47,815 nt of DNA from Rifleibacterium sp035352635 (GCA_035352635.1 DAOPYA010000027.1:1-47815); one strand, 5' to 3'; shown: positions 36,123 to 45,569, numbered from the stretch's first letter. The notes: a model not told the origin generated them from the sequence alone. Program-made: numbers and translations.

Positions 36123-37400
36123 ATGGATAAATTTTTGCAGCTGCTGGAATCCTGCTGGACTGTTCTGGCTCAGATGTCTCCTTATCTGCTGCTGGGCTTT
36201 ATTATTTCGGGCATACTGTCGGTTCTGATTTCGCCGCGTCTGGTAGAAAAACACCTCGGAACCGGCCGGTTCAGCTCAGTTTTCAAAGCCAGTCTGCTGG
36301 GCGTTCCTCTGCCGCTGTGCTCTTGCGGGGTAATCCCGGTGGCTGCTTCACTGCGACAGCATGGGGCCAGCAAGGGAGCCACCACAGCGTTTCTTATTTC
36401 AACTCCCCAGACCGGGGTCGATTCGATCATGGCCACCTGGGGCCTTCTAGGCCCTGTTTTTGCAATTTTTCGGCCACTGGCAGCTTTATTAACCGGTATT
36501 GTCGGCGGGTTGCTGGTTTCATTCACTGACCAGGCTGATAATTCAAAAGCCAACGCGACAGCAGCAGCACAACCCGAGTCGGCTCTCGAATCGCTACCTT
36601 CCCAGTCTATTGCCGCCAAGTTTCGGGCTGCTTTAGCATACGCATTCGTTACCCTGCCCGGCGACATCTCTCAAGCGCTGGTAATCGGGGTTTTGATCTC
36701 GGGCGTCATTTCGACCTTTATCTCTGGCCCCTGGCTCAGCGATTATATCGGCAACTATTACCTGACGATGCTGTTGATGGCTGTGATAGGTATTCCCCTG
36801 TATGTCTGTTCGACGGCTTCCATACCGATAGCTCTTGCCTTTATCGGCATGGGCGTTACCCCGGGCGCCGCTTTTGTTTTTTTGATTTCTGGCCCTGCGA
36901 CCAATGCCGCAGCGATTTCTGTTATCTGGAAACTTCTCGGTAGGGCTTCAGCCATAATTTATCTTGTTACTATTTTTGTAGGCTCGATGGCGGGCGGCCT
37001 GCTGCTCGACCTTGTCGATCAGAAATTCGCTCAGGCAGGTCTCGGAAATATGGTTCCAGCTTGCCATACCGAGTTAAGCAGTCTTGAAACAGGCAGTGCC
37101 ATATTTATGCTTGCCATCATCGCTTATGCCTGGTATCGCAGCCGCAAGGGCCCGGCCTGCTGTTCGGCCTGCCAGTCTTCGGTGGCGAGTTCTGCCGACC
37201 TCACTCTGATCGTCGAAGGCATGAGTTGCAATAAATGTGCAGAGGCGGTGCAAAGGGCGATTCTTGAAATTGGTGGTATCAGTTCGGCAACCGTTCTGCT
37301 GAATGAAAAGCGGGCATATATCAGCGGGCACGCGGTAAACCCTGAAGTTGTCGTCGATGCTATTAAAGGGCTGGGGTATTCGGCAAAAAAAGTTTTTTAG
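36123..37400 (+). CDS. SO_0444/ArsP-type heavy-metal efflux permease fused to an HMA domain
   Basis: The 425-residue protein has a DUF318-type permease with two homologous halves, marked by PLPLCSCGVIPV (C66, C68), STPQTG, CSTASIPIAL and SGPATNAA. Family members export Cu/Zn or organoarsenicals. After the last helix there is a CCSAC cluster (C346, C347, C350) and a C-terminal HMA domain of about 60 residues with GMSCNKC (C369, C372), a soft-metal site for a monovalent or divalent cation. The HMA domain probably delivers metal to the permease. It has its own promoter; GGAG precedes the ATG. Confidence 0.9.
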   Translation: MDKFLQLLESCWTVLAQMSPYLLLGFIISGILSVLISPRLVEKHLGTGRFSSVFKASLLGVPLPLCSCGVIPVAASLRQHGASKGATTAFLISTPQTGVDSIMATWGLLGPVFAIFRPLAALLTGIVGGLLVSFTDQADNSKANATAAAQPESALESLPSQSIAAKFRAALAYAFVTLPGDISQALVIGVLISGVISTFISGPWLSDYIGNYYLTMLLMAVIGIPLYVCSTASIPIALAFIGMGVTPGAAFVFLISGPATNAAAISVIWKLLGRASAIIYLVTIFVGSMAGGLLLDLVDQKFAQAGLGNMVPACHTELSSLETGSAIFMLAIIAYAWYRSRKGPACCSACQSSVASSADLTLIVEGMSCNKCAEAVQRAILEIGGISSATVLLNEKRAYISGHAVNPEVVVDAIKGLGYSAKKVF

Positions 37401-37453
37401 GTTGTTTTTCCCGGAAAATTCAGGGTTTTCAGCAATAGCCTATGCACGGGGTA

Positions 37454-37482
37454 TTGACCTTGGCAACAATGTAGTTTAGAAT
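37454..37482 (+). promoter_or_regulatory. Promoter of the SpoIID-domain gene
   Basis: TTGACC (37454-37459) and TAGAAT (37477-37482) are 17 bp apart. The -10 ends 6 nt before the ATG at 37489 and no Shine-Dalgarno is present, so a leaderless mRNA is predicted. Confidence 0.65.
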
Positions 37483-37488
37483 CCATGC

Positions 37489-38865
37489 ATGACTTCAAAA
37501 ACACTATTTTTCAAGCCAGTGCTTTTTCTTCTTGTTGCGTTCTTTCTGTGCTCTGCAGCCAGTGAAGGCTCTTATCTTGATGTCTCGCGCATCGTAAAAA
37601 TTGGGCTGACTACCCTGGGTCGTCCGCAGAATTTTACTATTGAGCCAAGCACCGGCTATATTGAAATTTTCGATGGCACCCGCAACCATGCGATTTATTC
37701 GGGTAAAGCAACCAGCGTTCAGCTGAGTCTGCTTAAAGAAGGCAAAACCCGTCTCAGTATCGATGATCGCAAAACTCTCTATTTTACTGATAACGAGCTC
37801 CTTTTTTCGACAGTTGGCCGTGTGCCGATCAACCTTAAAATAAAAAGCGGCAATGGCAAAAGTCATGCTTACCGTGGCACCCTGGCGATAGCGCCCGAGC
37901 GTGGCGGGCTCATCTGCGTCAACCTCGTCGATATTGAAGACTATCTCAAATCAGTGGTTCCCTGCGAAATTTCCGTAAAAGCGCCTGACGCTGCCCAGGA
38001 AGCCCAAACAATTGCCGCCCGAACCTACGCGGTGAGGCACATTGATCGCCATGGCCGCGACAACCGCTATCAAGTCTGCGACACCGTTCACTGCCAGGTC
38101 TATACCGGTCTGCTTCGAGAGACCCAGTTGTCTTCGAAGGCCGTCAGAAAAACCGAAGGGCAGATTCTTTCGTTCGCCAAGGCTCCGGCTAATACGGTTT
38201 ACCATTCAAGCTGCGGCGGTTATCTCATCAGCAGCAAAGCAGCCTGGTCAGGCAGTGAAATCCCCTATCTTGTCGGTCATTATGATGGGCCTCAGGGCGA
38301 AGATCCCTTTTGTTCCTATGGCAATCGCTACCGTCAGAACAAACCAACCGGTCGCTACCCGAAGCCAGACCCCCAGCTTAAACCCAAACCCCTGCCCTGG
38401 AACGCCCGCAAACTCGTCGGCAAAAATTACGGTCATCGGGTTGGAATGTGCCAGGACGGCGCCATCGGTATGGCACTTTCAGGTTACAGCGCCCGGCAGA
38501 TTCTCGCCTTCTACTACCCCGGAACCAAACTCGAAGTACTTGCCTATGCGGGCCCGGGCATCGAAGTTCTGCCCGAACCACCGCAAAAACCAGTTGTGGT
38601 CGCAGCGCTTCCCGAGCCTGAACCGGAAGCCAAACGAGAACCAGCCACCCAGAAGAACCTGTTGCCGCTTGAGGGGCCAATCAACCCGACTCAGATCAGC
38701 GCTCTGGTTCGCAAAAACACACCAGCCGAAACCAGAAAAAGCAATATTCTTGCCACTCTCAAGGAAATATCGACTATAAGAGCCGACAACACAGCCCTCG
38801 GCATCAGAAAAGTATTCTGGACTCCAAACGACCCTGGCTTGTCACGCAATCGCAATATTTTTTAA
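37489..38865 (+). CDS. Secreted SpoIID/LytB-domain protein
   Basis: The 458-residue protein has a signal peptide (hydrophobic core around residues 8-20, ending CSAAS). The SpoIID domain covers about 130-355, with VVPCEIS (E160 at the place of the catalytic Glu), AQTIAARTYAVRHI, YHSSCGG and GHRVGMCQDGAIGMA. SpoIID proteins are lytic transglycosylases that act on denuded glycan strands, and they are also widespread outside spore formers. The ~110-residue tail is Pro/Glu/Lys-rich and of unknown role. recN follows after 2 nt. Confidence 0.9.
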   Translation: MTSKTLFFKPVLFLLVAFFLCSAASEGSYLDVSRIVKIGLTTLGRPQNFTIEPSTGYIEIFDGTRNHAIYSGKATSVQLSLLKEGKTRLSIDDRKTLYFTDNELLFSTVGRVPINLKIKSGNGKSHAYRGTLAIAPERGGLICVNLVDIEDYLKSVVPCEISVKAPDAAQEAQTIAARTYAVRHIDRHGRDNRYQVCDTVHCQVYTGLLRETQLSSKAVRKTEGQILSFAKAPANTVYHSSCGGYLISSKAAWSGSEIPYLVGHYDGPQGEDPFCSYGNRYRQNKPTGRYPKPDPQLKPKPLPWNARKLVGKNYGHRVGMCQDGAIGMALSGYSARQILAFYYPGTKLEVLAYAGPGIEVLPEPPQKPVVVAALPEPEPEAKREPATQKNLLPLEGPINPTQISALVRKNTPAETRKSNILATLKEISTIRADNTALGIRKVFWTPNDPGLSRNRNIF

Positions 38866-38867
38866 TC

Positions 38868-40553
38868 ATGATCCGCGAAATATTCCTTGAAAATTTTTTG
38901 TTCATGCAGAAAGCAGAGCTTGCTTTTTCGCCAGGCCTGAATGTCATCACTGGCGAAACAGGTGCCGGCAAAAGCGTTCTGCTCGAAGCTGTCAAGCTGC
39001 TGTTAGGCAAAAAAGCCCGCACCGGGCTGGTTCTTTCCGGGCAAAGCAGCGCAAAAATCCAGGCTGAATTTGATATTACCGGGCGTGAAACACTGGCAGC
39101 CGTGCTTGACGAGGCTGGTTTCAAAAATGAAGAAGATCCCCATAGCCTCTCAATCTCACGCACTTTTAAAGATGAAGGCACTGGCCGGGTGCTGGTTAAC
39201 GGCATTCTGACCACCGCAGCCTTTTTAAAGCAGATCGGGCCCCACCTCATGGAAATCCATGGGCAAAACGAACACCAGACCCTGTTGCTTCCTGATGTTC
39301 AGAAACAGTTACTCGACCGCACCGGCAATCAACAACACCACAAAAACCTGGTAGAGTTGCGGCAAGTTCATCGTGAACGCCAGAAGCTCACCGAAAAAAT
39401 GCTCGATCTCGAGAATCGCCAGCAACAATCGACGACCCGCATTGCCGAATTGCAGAATGCTATTCAAGAGCTTTCAGCCTTGAATCTCTCAGACCCTGAA
39501 GAAGAAAATCAGCTGAAAGAAGACCTGAAAAGACTGAGTAACTCTGAGCAGATAATCACCTGTCTGCAGACTGCCACAGGTCTTTTAACAGGCAGCGATG
39601 AGCAGACCGGGGCAACTATGCAATGCTATCGCACTCTTGAGCAGCTTAAAAAAATAGCAGGTTTCGACAACCGCTTTGAAGAATTCTTTCAGCGCAGCAG
39701 CAACCTCTACTACGAATTAAAGGCGCTCGAAAAAGATCTTGAAGCAATGGCCGAGAGTACCGACCTTGACCCCGAGCGACTGCAAAAAGTTCAAGAGCGT
39801 CTGACCGCCATCTCAAGAGCCTGTCGCAAATATTCAAGTGATTTTGCGGGCCTCTTTGCCATAAAAGACAGAATCAGCAATGAACTTGAAGAACTGCTGG
39901 CGCCAGACCAGACTCGCGACCGCCTTAAAAAAGAATTTGCGGCCATCGACCGCCAGTTTCAGGAACTATCAACCAAGGTCAGTCGCGAGCGGCAAAAGCT
40001 TACCGAAAGTCTCAACAAAAAAGTTTCCAGTGAAATGGCCAGCCTGGGCTTCAACGCGGCTGTCTTCAAGGCAGAACTGACAGCACTGGTTAACCCCGGT
40101 GCGGCAGGTGCTGAGAGCGTTGAATTCAATGTTTCTCTCAATCCGGGTTCGCCGGGCGGGGCTTTGCGAAAAATCGCCTCTGGCGGTGAGCTATCGCGGG
40201 TTGCCCTGGCAATTAAAAAGGTTCTGGCCAGCAGCGATGAGCTGCCGACCCTGGTTTTTGACGAAATCGACGCAGGTATTGGCGGAAAAACTGCCGAAGC
40301 AGTAGCCGAGAGTCTGCGCAGTCTGGCCCTGAACAAACAGGTAATCCTGGTGACCCACCTGCATCAGATCGCCAAAGAAGGCAATCATCATTTTATGGTG
40401 AGCAAAACCGTCAAAAACGAAAAAACGCTGGTTGCCATCTGCCGGGTCGAAAATAACGACCGGGTCGAAGAAATAGCGCGAATGCTTGGGCAGACTGACA
40501 TACAGGGGCTTGAATTTGCACGCAACCTGCTCGAAAAACGTGCGGCAGCCTGA
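38868..40553 (+). CDS. recN: DNA repair ATPase RecN
   Basis: The 561-residue SMC-like protein has Walker A GETGAGKS at 29-36, a coiled-coil middle (about 150-370), the signature IASGGELSRVALAIK, Walker B VFDEIDAGIGG and the H-loop VTHLHQIA. RecN gathers broken DNA ends and stimulates RecA. The start ATG has no clear ribosome site; a TATTTT (38856-38861) lies 6 nt before it, with a poor -35. It otherwise depends on read-through from the SpoIID gene. It ends directly against the convergent pseudopilin gene. Confidence 0.95.
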   Translation: MIREIFLENFLFMQKAELAFSPGLNVITGETGAGKSVLLEAVKLLLGKKARTGLVLSGQSSAKIQAEFDITGRETLAAVLDEAGFKNEEDPHSLSISRTFKDEGTGRVLVNGILTTAAFLKQIGPHLMEIHGQNEHQTLLLPDVQKQLLDRTGNQQHHKNLVELRQVHRERQKLTEKMLDLENRQQQSTTRIAELQNAIQELSALNLSDPEEENQLKEDLKRLSNSEQIITCLQTATGLLTGSDEQTGATMQCYRTLEQLKKIAGFDNRFEEFFQRSSNLYYELKALEKDLEAMAESTDLDPERLQKVQERLTAISRACRKYSSDFAGLFAIKDRISNELEELLAPDQTRDRLKKEFAAIDRQFQELSTKVSRERQKLTESLNKKVSSEMASLGFNAAVFKAELTALVNPGAAGAESVEFNVSLNPGSPGGALRKIASGGELSRVALAIKKVLASSDELPTLVFDEIDAGIGGKTAEAVAESLRSLALNKQVILVTHLHQIAKEGNHHFMVSKTVKNEKTLVAICRVENNDRVEEIARMLGQTDIQGLEFARNLLEKRAAA

Positions 40554-40934
40554 TCAACGAAAATCGCGGTAGGGCACGCCATTGATACCGGGTTGATCAC
40601 TCGCAGAATGCACCACAAGCGCTCCGTCTGACGCAATACTGCATTGCCAGTCAAAGGTTCCGGTCATTGGGTCAGAGTAAGGGCGGCGCAAAAACCTTCG
40701 CCCTTCGGCATCAGATAACAATTCTTGCAGGTCGACGGGCGGGCGGTTATGGCAGCGTTCAAATTTATTAACTGCTCTTCTGAACTCGCCAAGTTTAAAG
40801 CGCAGGTCATCTTCGCGGCTTCTTCTGACTTCGAGGTCGGCACGGGGCATAACCACTGACAGACCGATTGCGAGAAGAACAATGCTGACAGTCAACACCA
40901 GCAGCGAAACCCCAGCCCGTTCAGAAATCGGCAT
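40554..40934 (-). CDS. Minor pseudopilin-like protein lacking Glu+5
   Basis: The 126-residue product has a type IV prepilin-like N terminus: short leader, G8|V9, then a hydrophobic helix to about residue 29. The usual Glu at +5 is V13, as in tip pseudopilins of the GspK/PulK type. The rest looks like a small GspG/GspH-type globular domain (PYSDPMTGTFDWQC). It overlaps the preceding pseudopilin gene by 14 nt. It is probably the last gene of the PilT operon. Confidence 0.72.
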   Translation of the reverse strand: MPISERAGVSLLVLTVSIVLLAIGLSVVMPRADLEVRRSREDDLRFKLGEFRRAVNKFERCHNRPPVDLQELLSDAEGRRFLRRPYSDPMTGTFDWQCSIASDGALVVHSASDQPGINGVPYRDFR

Positions 40935-41301
40935 AACTTATTCCATCGAGGCTTTGACCTTCTGCGCCAGACTTTATATCATAGACATCATTCTGACCGG
41001 CTTCAGAAGGTACCACCACCCAGGTATCACTCTTTTCAGTAAAAGGATCAGGGGGGATATTTCGGATGTAGCCATCTCTGACCAGTGCATCAAGGTTTTC
41101 AGGCCATTTTTCGTGATCTTTGTAGTAATTGTTCAAGGTGGTGCGAAAAGTATGCAGACTGTTTTTAAGAGCGGTTTCACGGGCACGCAGAATCGTTTTG
41201 CCATAGATCGGCACCACAGTAGCGTATAAAACGCCGATAATGGCAACGACAACGCTCATTTCGACCAACGTAAAACCTCTTCGGCCGCGGTTATTAATCA
41301 T
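40921..41301 (-). CDS. GspG/PilE-like pseudopilin
   Basis: The 126-residue protein has a canonical prepilin signal: RGRRG|FTLVEMSVVVAI, with cleavage after G9 and E14 at +5. The C-terminal region (YKDHEKWPENLDALVRDGYI, PPDPFTEKSDTW) resembles the GspG fold. Such pilins form the short pseudopilus or pilus fibre. AGGGGG lies upstream of the ATG, and the gene starts 3 nt after the degenerate PilT. The fibre it builds is not known. Confidence 0.88.
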   Translation of the reverse strand: MINNRGRRGFTLVEMSVVVAIIGVLYATVVPIYGKTILRARETALKNSLHTFRTTLNNYYKDHEKWPENLDALVRDGYIRNIPPDPFTEKSDTWVVVPSEAGQNDVYDIKSGAEGQSLDGISYADF

Positions 41302-41304
41302 ATC

Positions 41305-42345
41305 TTACCCCCTGGTGCCCCTGTAGAAATCGAGAAAGTCATCGCCGGCGGTGCGTTCAAGGTCATTCTTGAGATAGAGCTTTTGAACTACCTGGGCAAA
41401 GAGCTGGCTGCCAGGGCCAGCGCTCATGATATTTGGTTCGAGCTGCGAAACTTTACCCTTTTGAATGATGCTCATGGCGGTGCTGTTAACTACGAGCGTC
41501 TCATGAACCGGCACTACCCGCTTGCCGCCCATGTCGGCAATCAATGCCTGCGAACAGATGCCTTGCAGGGTTTCAGCGAGAACCTGGCAGACGTATTCCC
41601 GGTCAGGTTCAGGAAACGAAAAAATAAATTTTTCGAGAGTGCTGACGATGCCGAGGGTCTGCATGCTGAGAATGACGAAATGCCCGCCAGCCACGTATTC
41701 AATGATGTTTCTGAAGGGTATCTCGCGCTTCAGATCGCCGATAACAAGCACATCGACATCCATGCGCTTGGCAAAATTGATGCCCTGTTCGATTTGATTG
41801 ATATCTTTGCGGAACTGACGCTGCGAAATGCGGCAGCGTTTCGGTTCGAAGTTGAACTCGATGGGATCTTCGATAATCAGCACATGGCGGGGGTGCAGCT
41901 GGTTAATGCGCTCAACCATGGCGGCCAGAGAGGTTGAGATGCCAGATCTGGCGGGGCCTGCGATGATAAACATGCCTTTGCGGGCATCGATAATCGGGGT
42001 GAGAGCATCAGGGAACCTGATTTCTTCGAGGGTTGGTATTTTGCTGCTGATAATTTTGATCAGGGCGACGGGTTTTTGCTGCGAGTGAAAAAGAGTCAGG
42101 CGGAAATTGCAGGGTGGTCGCCCGAAAAAATTGGCTTCATACGAGCTGAGTCGGGCGAATTTCTGGCGATCATCTTCGTTGAGAAGATCTTTGATCATGG
42201 TGGTCATGTCGTCTTCGTGCAGCACAGGCATGTCCATGTGCCGCAGAAACTTGTTGCGACGCATCAAGGGTCTGGCACCGACTTTCAGGTGCAGTTCGGT
42301 GCCGCCGGCGGTTTTAACTTTTTCGATCATTTTGCGGATATCCAT
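41305..42345 (-). CDS. Degenerate PilT-family ATPase (Walker A Lys lost)
   Basis: The 346-residue protein has the PilT layout: an N-terminal PAS-like domain (TELHLKVGARPLMRR) and a C-terminal RecA-like core. Walker A reads GPARSGISTS, with I136 in place of the ATP-binding Lys. The Asp box is kept (IIEDPIEF). The Walker B Glu is Asp (VIGDLKRE), and the His box is gone (ILSMQTLG). It should not hydrolyse ATP. AAGGGG precedes the ATG. The lesions are scattered substitutions in an intact frame, so it is not simply a dying pseudogene. Confidence 0.86.
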   Translation of the reverse strand: MDIRKMIEKVKTAGGTELHLKVGARPLMRRNKFLRHMDMPVLHEDDMTTMIKDLLNEDDRQKFARLSSYEANFFGRPPCNFRLTLFHSQQKPVALIKIISSKIPTLEEIRFPDALTPIIDARKGMFIIAGPARSGISTSLAAMVERINQLHPRHVLIIEDPIEFNFEPKRCRISQRQFRKDINQIEQGINFAKRMDVDVLVIGDLKREIPFRNIIEYVAGGHFVILSMQTLGIVSTLEKFIFSFPEPDREYVCQVLAETLQGICSQALIADMGGKRVVPVHETLVVNSTAMSIIQKGKVSQLEPNIMSAGPGSQLFAQVVQKLYLKNDLERTAGDDFLDFYRGTRG

Positions 42346-42358
42346 ACTGCAGGCCCCT

Positions 42359-43405
42359 TTAACTATTGATCCGCGATTTATCGATCGCGTATTCAGAACC
42401 GACTTTCTGGCTGATGATGCGTTTTCTCACCAGGTGAGCCAGCTGGGAATCGAAGGTTTTCATGCCGGCGATTTCACCCTGACCCTGCAGAGCACGAAAC
42501 ATGCTCATATTATTGTTACGAACCAGAGCCTTCATCTGCGGGGTATTGATCATGATATCAAAGATGGCCACCCGACCGGTTTTATCTTCGCGCGGAATCA
42601 GCCGCTGACTGACGATCATTTTCAACTGGGCGGCAATTCTGGCACGCAGTGCTTCGCGCCCGGCCGGTTCGCGGCAGTTGATCAACCGATCGAGAATCTG
42701 CTGGCAATCGCCGCCTTCGGTAGAACCGATAACCATGCAACCCGATTCACAGAGGGTGAGTGCTTGATCCATGGCGTCAGAGTAATTGATTGAGTCTGAG
42801 ACCACGACATCAGGATCGACGCGATATGCTTCGCACATTCCGTTATAAAAGTTTGAGATATCGACTGGGATACTGCGCTGAATGAAGGCGGCTTTTTCGT
42901 CGGTAAAAACGAATTCTACCGGGTTTTCGATGGTAAAAATGCTTTTTTCAAAATGCTTGTTGATAAAATTAAGCATGGCGGCTATGGTGGTGGTTTTTCC
43001 CTCACCCGATGGGCTGCCTACCAGCACCAGCCCGGAAGGTTGCGAGATCACCCGGCGAATTCCCTCAGCGAAGCCAAGTTCATCGAGTTCGAAGAATTTT
43101 TCGTTTAGAAATCGGATGGCGATGGCGAATTTTCCCTTGTCGAGAAACACGGAAAAGCGCAGTCGCCCTACAGTTTCAACATTTTCGGCATAGGTGACCT
43201 GGCGTTGTTTGCCGAGAATTTCGCGGGCTTTTGGGGTACTGGTTTCAAGAATTATTTTTTTAATCTGATCTTCGTTGAGCTGAATCGAATCGAGTTTTTC
43301 GATCTGGCCATGCAGGCGGTAAAAAACTGGTTGGTCGGGGTAAAGATGCAGATCTGAAGCACCTTTAACCTTAACCAGCTGACAAACTTTTAATAATTCT
43401 GACAT
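42359..43405 (-). CDS. Degenerate PilT-family ATPase (Walker A kept, Walker B Glu and His box lost)
   Basis: The 348-residue PilT homologue has an intact Walker A (GSPSGEGKTTT, K137), so it may bind ATP. The Asp box reads TIENPVEF (D to N). The GEMRD of Walker B reads SDSINYSD, and the His box STLHT reads STEGG. Hydrolysis is therefore unlikely. AGAGG lies 6 nt before the ATG. It differs from its neighbour in which motifs are lost. Confidence 0.87.
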   Translation of the reverse strand: MSELLKVCQLVKVKGASDLHLYPDQPVFYRLHGQIEKLDSIQLNEDQIKKIILETSTPKAREILGKQRQVTYAENVETVGRLRFSVFLDKGKFAIAIRFLNEKFFELDELGFAEGIRRVISQPSGLVLVGSPSGEGKTTTIAAMLNFINKHFEKSIFTIENPVEFVFTDEKAAFIQRSIPVDISNFYNGMCEAYRVDPDVVVSDSINYSDAMDQALTLCESGCMVIGSTEGGDCQQILDRLINCREPAGREALRARIAAQLKMIVSQRLIPREDKTGRVAIFDIMINTPQMKALVRNNNMSMFRALQGQGEIAGMKTFDSQLAHLVRKRIISQKVGSEYAIDKSRINS

Positions 43406-43421
43406 TTTGAACCTCTATTTA

Positions 43422-45569
43422 TTAAATACGCTGCAGCAGTTCGATAACGTTTTTTAGCACCTGACTGTCTGCCGGAAGGGTTTTGCGGAGAGTTTCGAGA
43501 ATCAGCCTGGCCTTTTCGGTCTCACCAACCGAATAATAGCAGAGCGCCAGATGATACGACGACGACAGATCGCGAGGGTTAGCCTGCAGACCAAGATTCA
43601 GCGCCTCGATTGCCTCGGCGTATTTCTTCTGGTTGAAGTAGGCAAGCCCGAGAGCACCATATACCCTGATGACGTTCTTTTTGTCGTCAGTTTTCAGATG
43701 TTTTTTGAGCCTGTCGTAGCAAGCTGCCAGTTTTTGCCATTCTTTGCGCCTGAAATAAATCTGCCCAAGCAGAATGCCAGCTTCGACATGCCCCTGATTC
43801 AACTGAATGATTTTTTCGAGGATTTCCTGGGCACGTGCCACTTCGCCGAGGTTGTAGAGGGCGCTGGCCAGATAAAACCCCGCATCGAAATCTTTTGGAC
43901 GGGTCTTAAATATTTTTTCGAATACTTCACGGGCACGGTTGTAATCACGGTTGTCAATGAAGCCGATTCCGGCACGCATCTGATTATCGATGGTGTTTTC
44001 GTTCTCTGAATCGGCAAAAACCGTTACTCCTTCCATGTCGCGCTTCACTTCATCGGCAAGCGCACCAAGAAGCACCCGTGAAAACTCTTCGGGCTTTTGC
44101 AGAAAGCCACCCAGAACCCCGGCAATTCTAACCCAGACCAGCAATTCATTCTCACGCTTTTTGTCTTTCAGACCGGCAGCGAGTTCATCAAAGACCTGCA
44201 ATTCGCCATTCAGCAGCAAAGCCTGGTAATATTCAGAATAGACATTCGCCCGCACTGCCCCAAGACACTTTTTAACCTTTCCAAGCTCTTCGCGGGCGCC
44301 AAGATGCCCGAGAGCTGCTATCAGCCAGGGCATTTCTTCTTCAGGCTCTTTGCGTATTCTTTCAAAAATCTGCGGAATAGCGGCAACCAGCCTGCGGCTG
44401 ACGATATATTTCAGCAGCATTTCAACGACTGGCGGGCTATCTTCTTTTTTAAAAAGCCCGAGAATAGCGTCATCTGGAAAATCTTCAACGCGGGTTGCGC
44501 ATTCTACGGCCTCGCGGCGCACCCACTGATTTTCGTCGGCGAGCAACGGCTGAATTTCTCGAACCCCGACCAGATCGCCGAGTTCAAGAGCGGCTTTGAG
44601 CGCCATTTTTCTGACCCCGAAATTTTCGTCAGCCAGAAGTTTATGAACGTATTCTTCGCGTTTGGGGTTGTTTATTCGAGCTAGAACATAAGCGGCCGAG
44701 CGGCGGGTTGGCGCATCGCGGCTCTGCAGCATGGCCGAAAGCTCTTCGGTAACAGCCTCAGCATCAGCGTTGGCCAGGGCAATACAAAGATTGGCCCGCA
44801 CCCGATTATTCGGGTGGCCATAGAATTTTTTAAGTTTGCGCTTCATTTCAAGGGCAGGTATCTTCAGCAGCGAAACTGCTTCTACCGAATTTGCCTGAAT
44901 GCGCGGGTCAAATGAATTCAGACCACTCTCGAAGGTCTTGAGAAGCTTTCCTTCGGCAAAAGTGGCCAGCGATGAGATGATGATCGCCTTCAGACGCGAA
45001 TCGCGGGCAATTTCAAACTGCCCGACCAGGGCCGGGATAGCCTCGGGGTCGCGCATGCCCGAAAGGATTTCGAGAACGTTTATGACGATCCATTCATCGG
45101 GGTCGTTGAGCAGGCTGCAAAGAGCCTGAACCACATCACGCCCGCCCATTTTATGAAGGGCACGGGCCGAATAATAGCGAACCATACGGTCTTCGTCGTG
45201 CAGCAACTCCATCAGCGGCCTGGTAGCCATCGGGTCGCCGATTTCGCCGAGCACCCTGACGATTTCTTCTTTAAAAAGCGAATCGGGATCCTGGAGGCGT
45301 TCAACCAGGCTGGTCACCGGGGTACTGCTCTTGAAGAGGCCCAGGGCCGTAACCGGCTCAATATAATCAGGGTAATCGTTAAAGGCCCGGCTTAAAGTCT
45401 GAAGTGAATCATGATCGCCGATTTTGCCAAGGCTGAGAAGTGCTTCAAACTTGAGTTCATCAGAAAATTCTTCATATACCATGCCCTCAAGACGGCTGGT
45501 GGCAGGCTTTAACAGCCGGCGGGCGGCCTTGACAAATCTGAAGGATTCGATTTCATTCTGCTGACTCAT
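43422..45569 (-). CDS. HEAT-repeat protein with C-terminal TPR domain
   Basis: The 715-residue soluble protein has no signal peptide. The first ~460 residues are HEAT/PBS-lyase-like repeats, for example EEIVRVLGEIGDPMATRPLM, DPDEWIVINVLEILSGM and RRSAAYVLARINN. Residues about 515-715 are TPR repeats (DYNRAREVFEKIFKTRP, YAEAIEALNLGLQANP). It should be a protein-binding scaffold. Its ATG overlaps the stop of the upstream pilT (ATGA), with GAAGGAG upstream, so it is made with the motor genes. No enzymatic motif is seen. Confidence 0.87.
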   Translation of the reverse strand: MSQQNEIESFRFVKAARRLLKPATSRLEGMVYEEFSDELKFEALLSLGKIGDHDSLQTLSRAFNDYPDYIEPVTALGLFKSSTPVTSLVERLQDPDSLFKEEIVRVLGEIGDPMATRPLMELLHDEDRMVRYYSARALHKMGGRDVVQALCSLLNDPDEWIVINVLEILSGMRDPEAIPALVGQFEIARDSRLKAIIISSLATFAEGKLLKTFESGLNSFDPRIQANSVEAVSLLKIPALEMKRKLKKFYGHPNNRVRANLCIALANADAEAVTEELSAMLQSRDAPTRRSAAYVLARINNPKREEYVHKLLADENFGVRKMALKAALELGDLVGVREIQPLLADENQWVRREAVECATRVEDFPDDAILGLFKKEDSPPVVEMLLKYIVSRRLVAAIPQIFERIRKEPEEEMPWLIAALGHLGAREELGKVKKCLGAVRANVYSEYYQALLLNGELQVFDELAAGLKDKKRENELLVWVRIAGVLGGFLQKPEEFSRVLLGALADEVKRDMEGVTVFADSENENTIDNQMRAGIGFIDNRDYNRAREVFEKIFKTRPKDFDAGFYLASALYNLGEVARAQEILEKIIQLNQGHVEAGILLGQIYFRRKEWQKLAACYDRLKKHLKTDDKKNVIRVYGALGLAYFNQKKYAEAIEALNLGLQANPRDLSSSYHLALCYYSVGETEKARLILETLRKTLPADSQVLKNVIELLQRI

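Noticed and set aside
41305..43405. The two degenerate PilTs as ordinary pseudogenes
   Set aside because: Both have intact full-length frames, ribosome sites and conserved non-catalytic regions.
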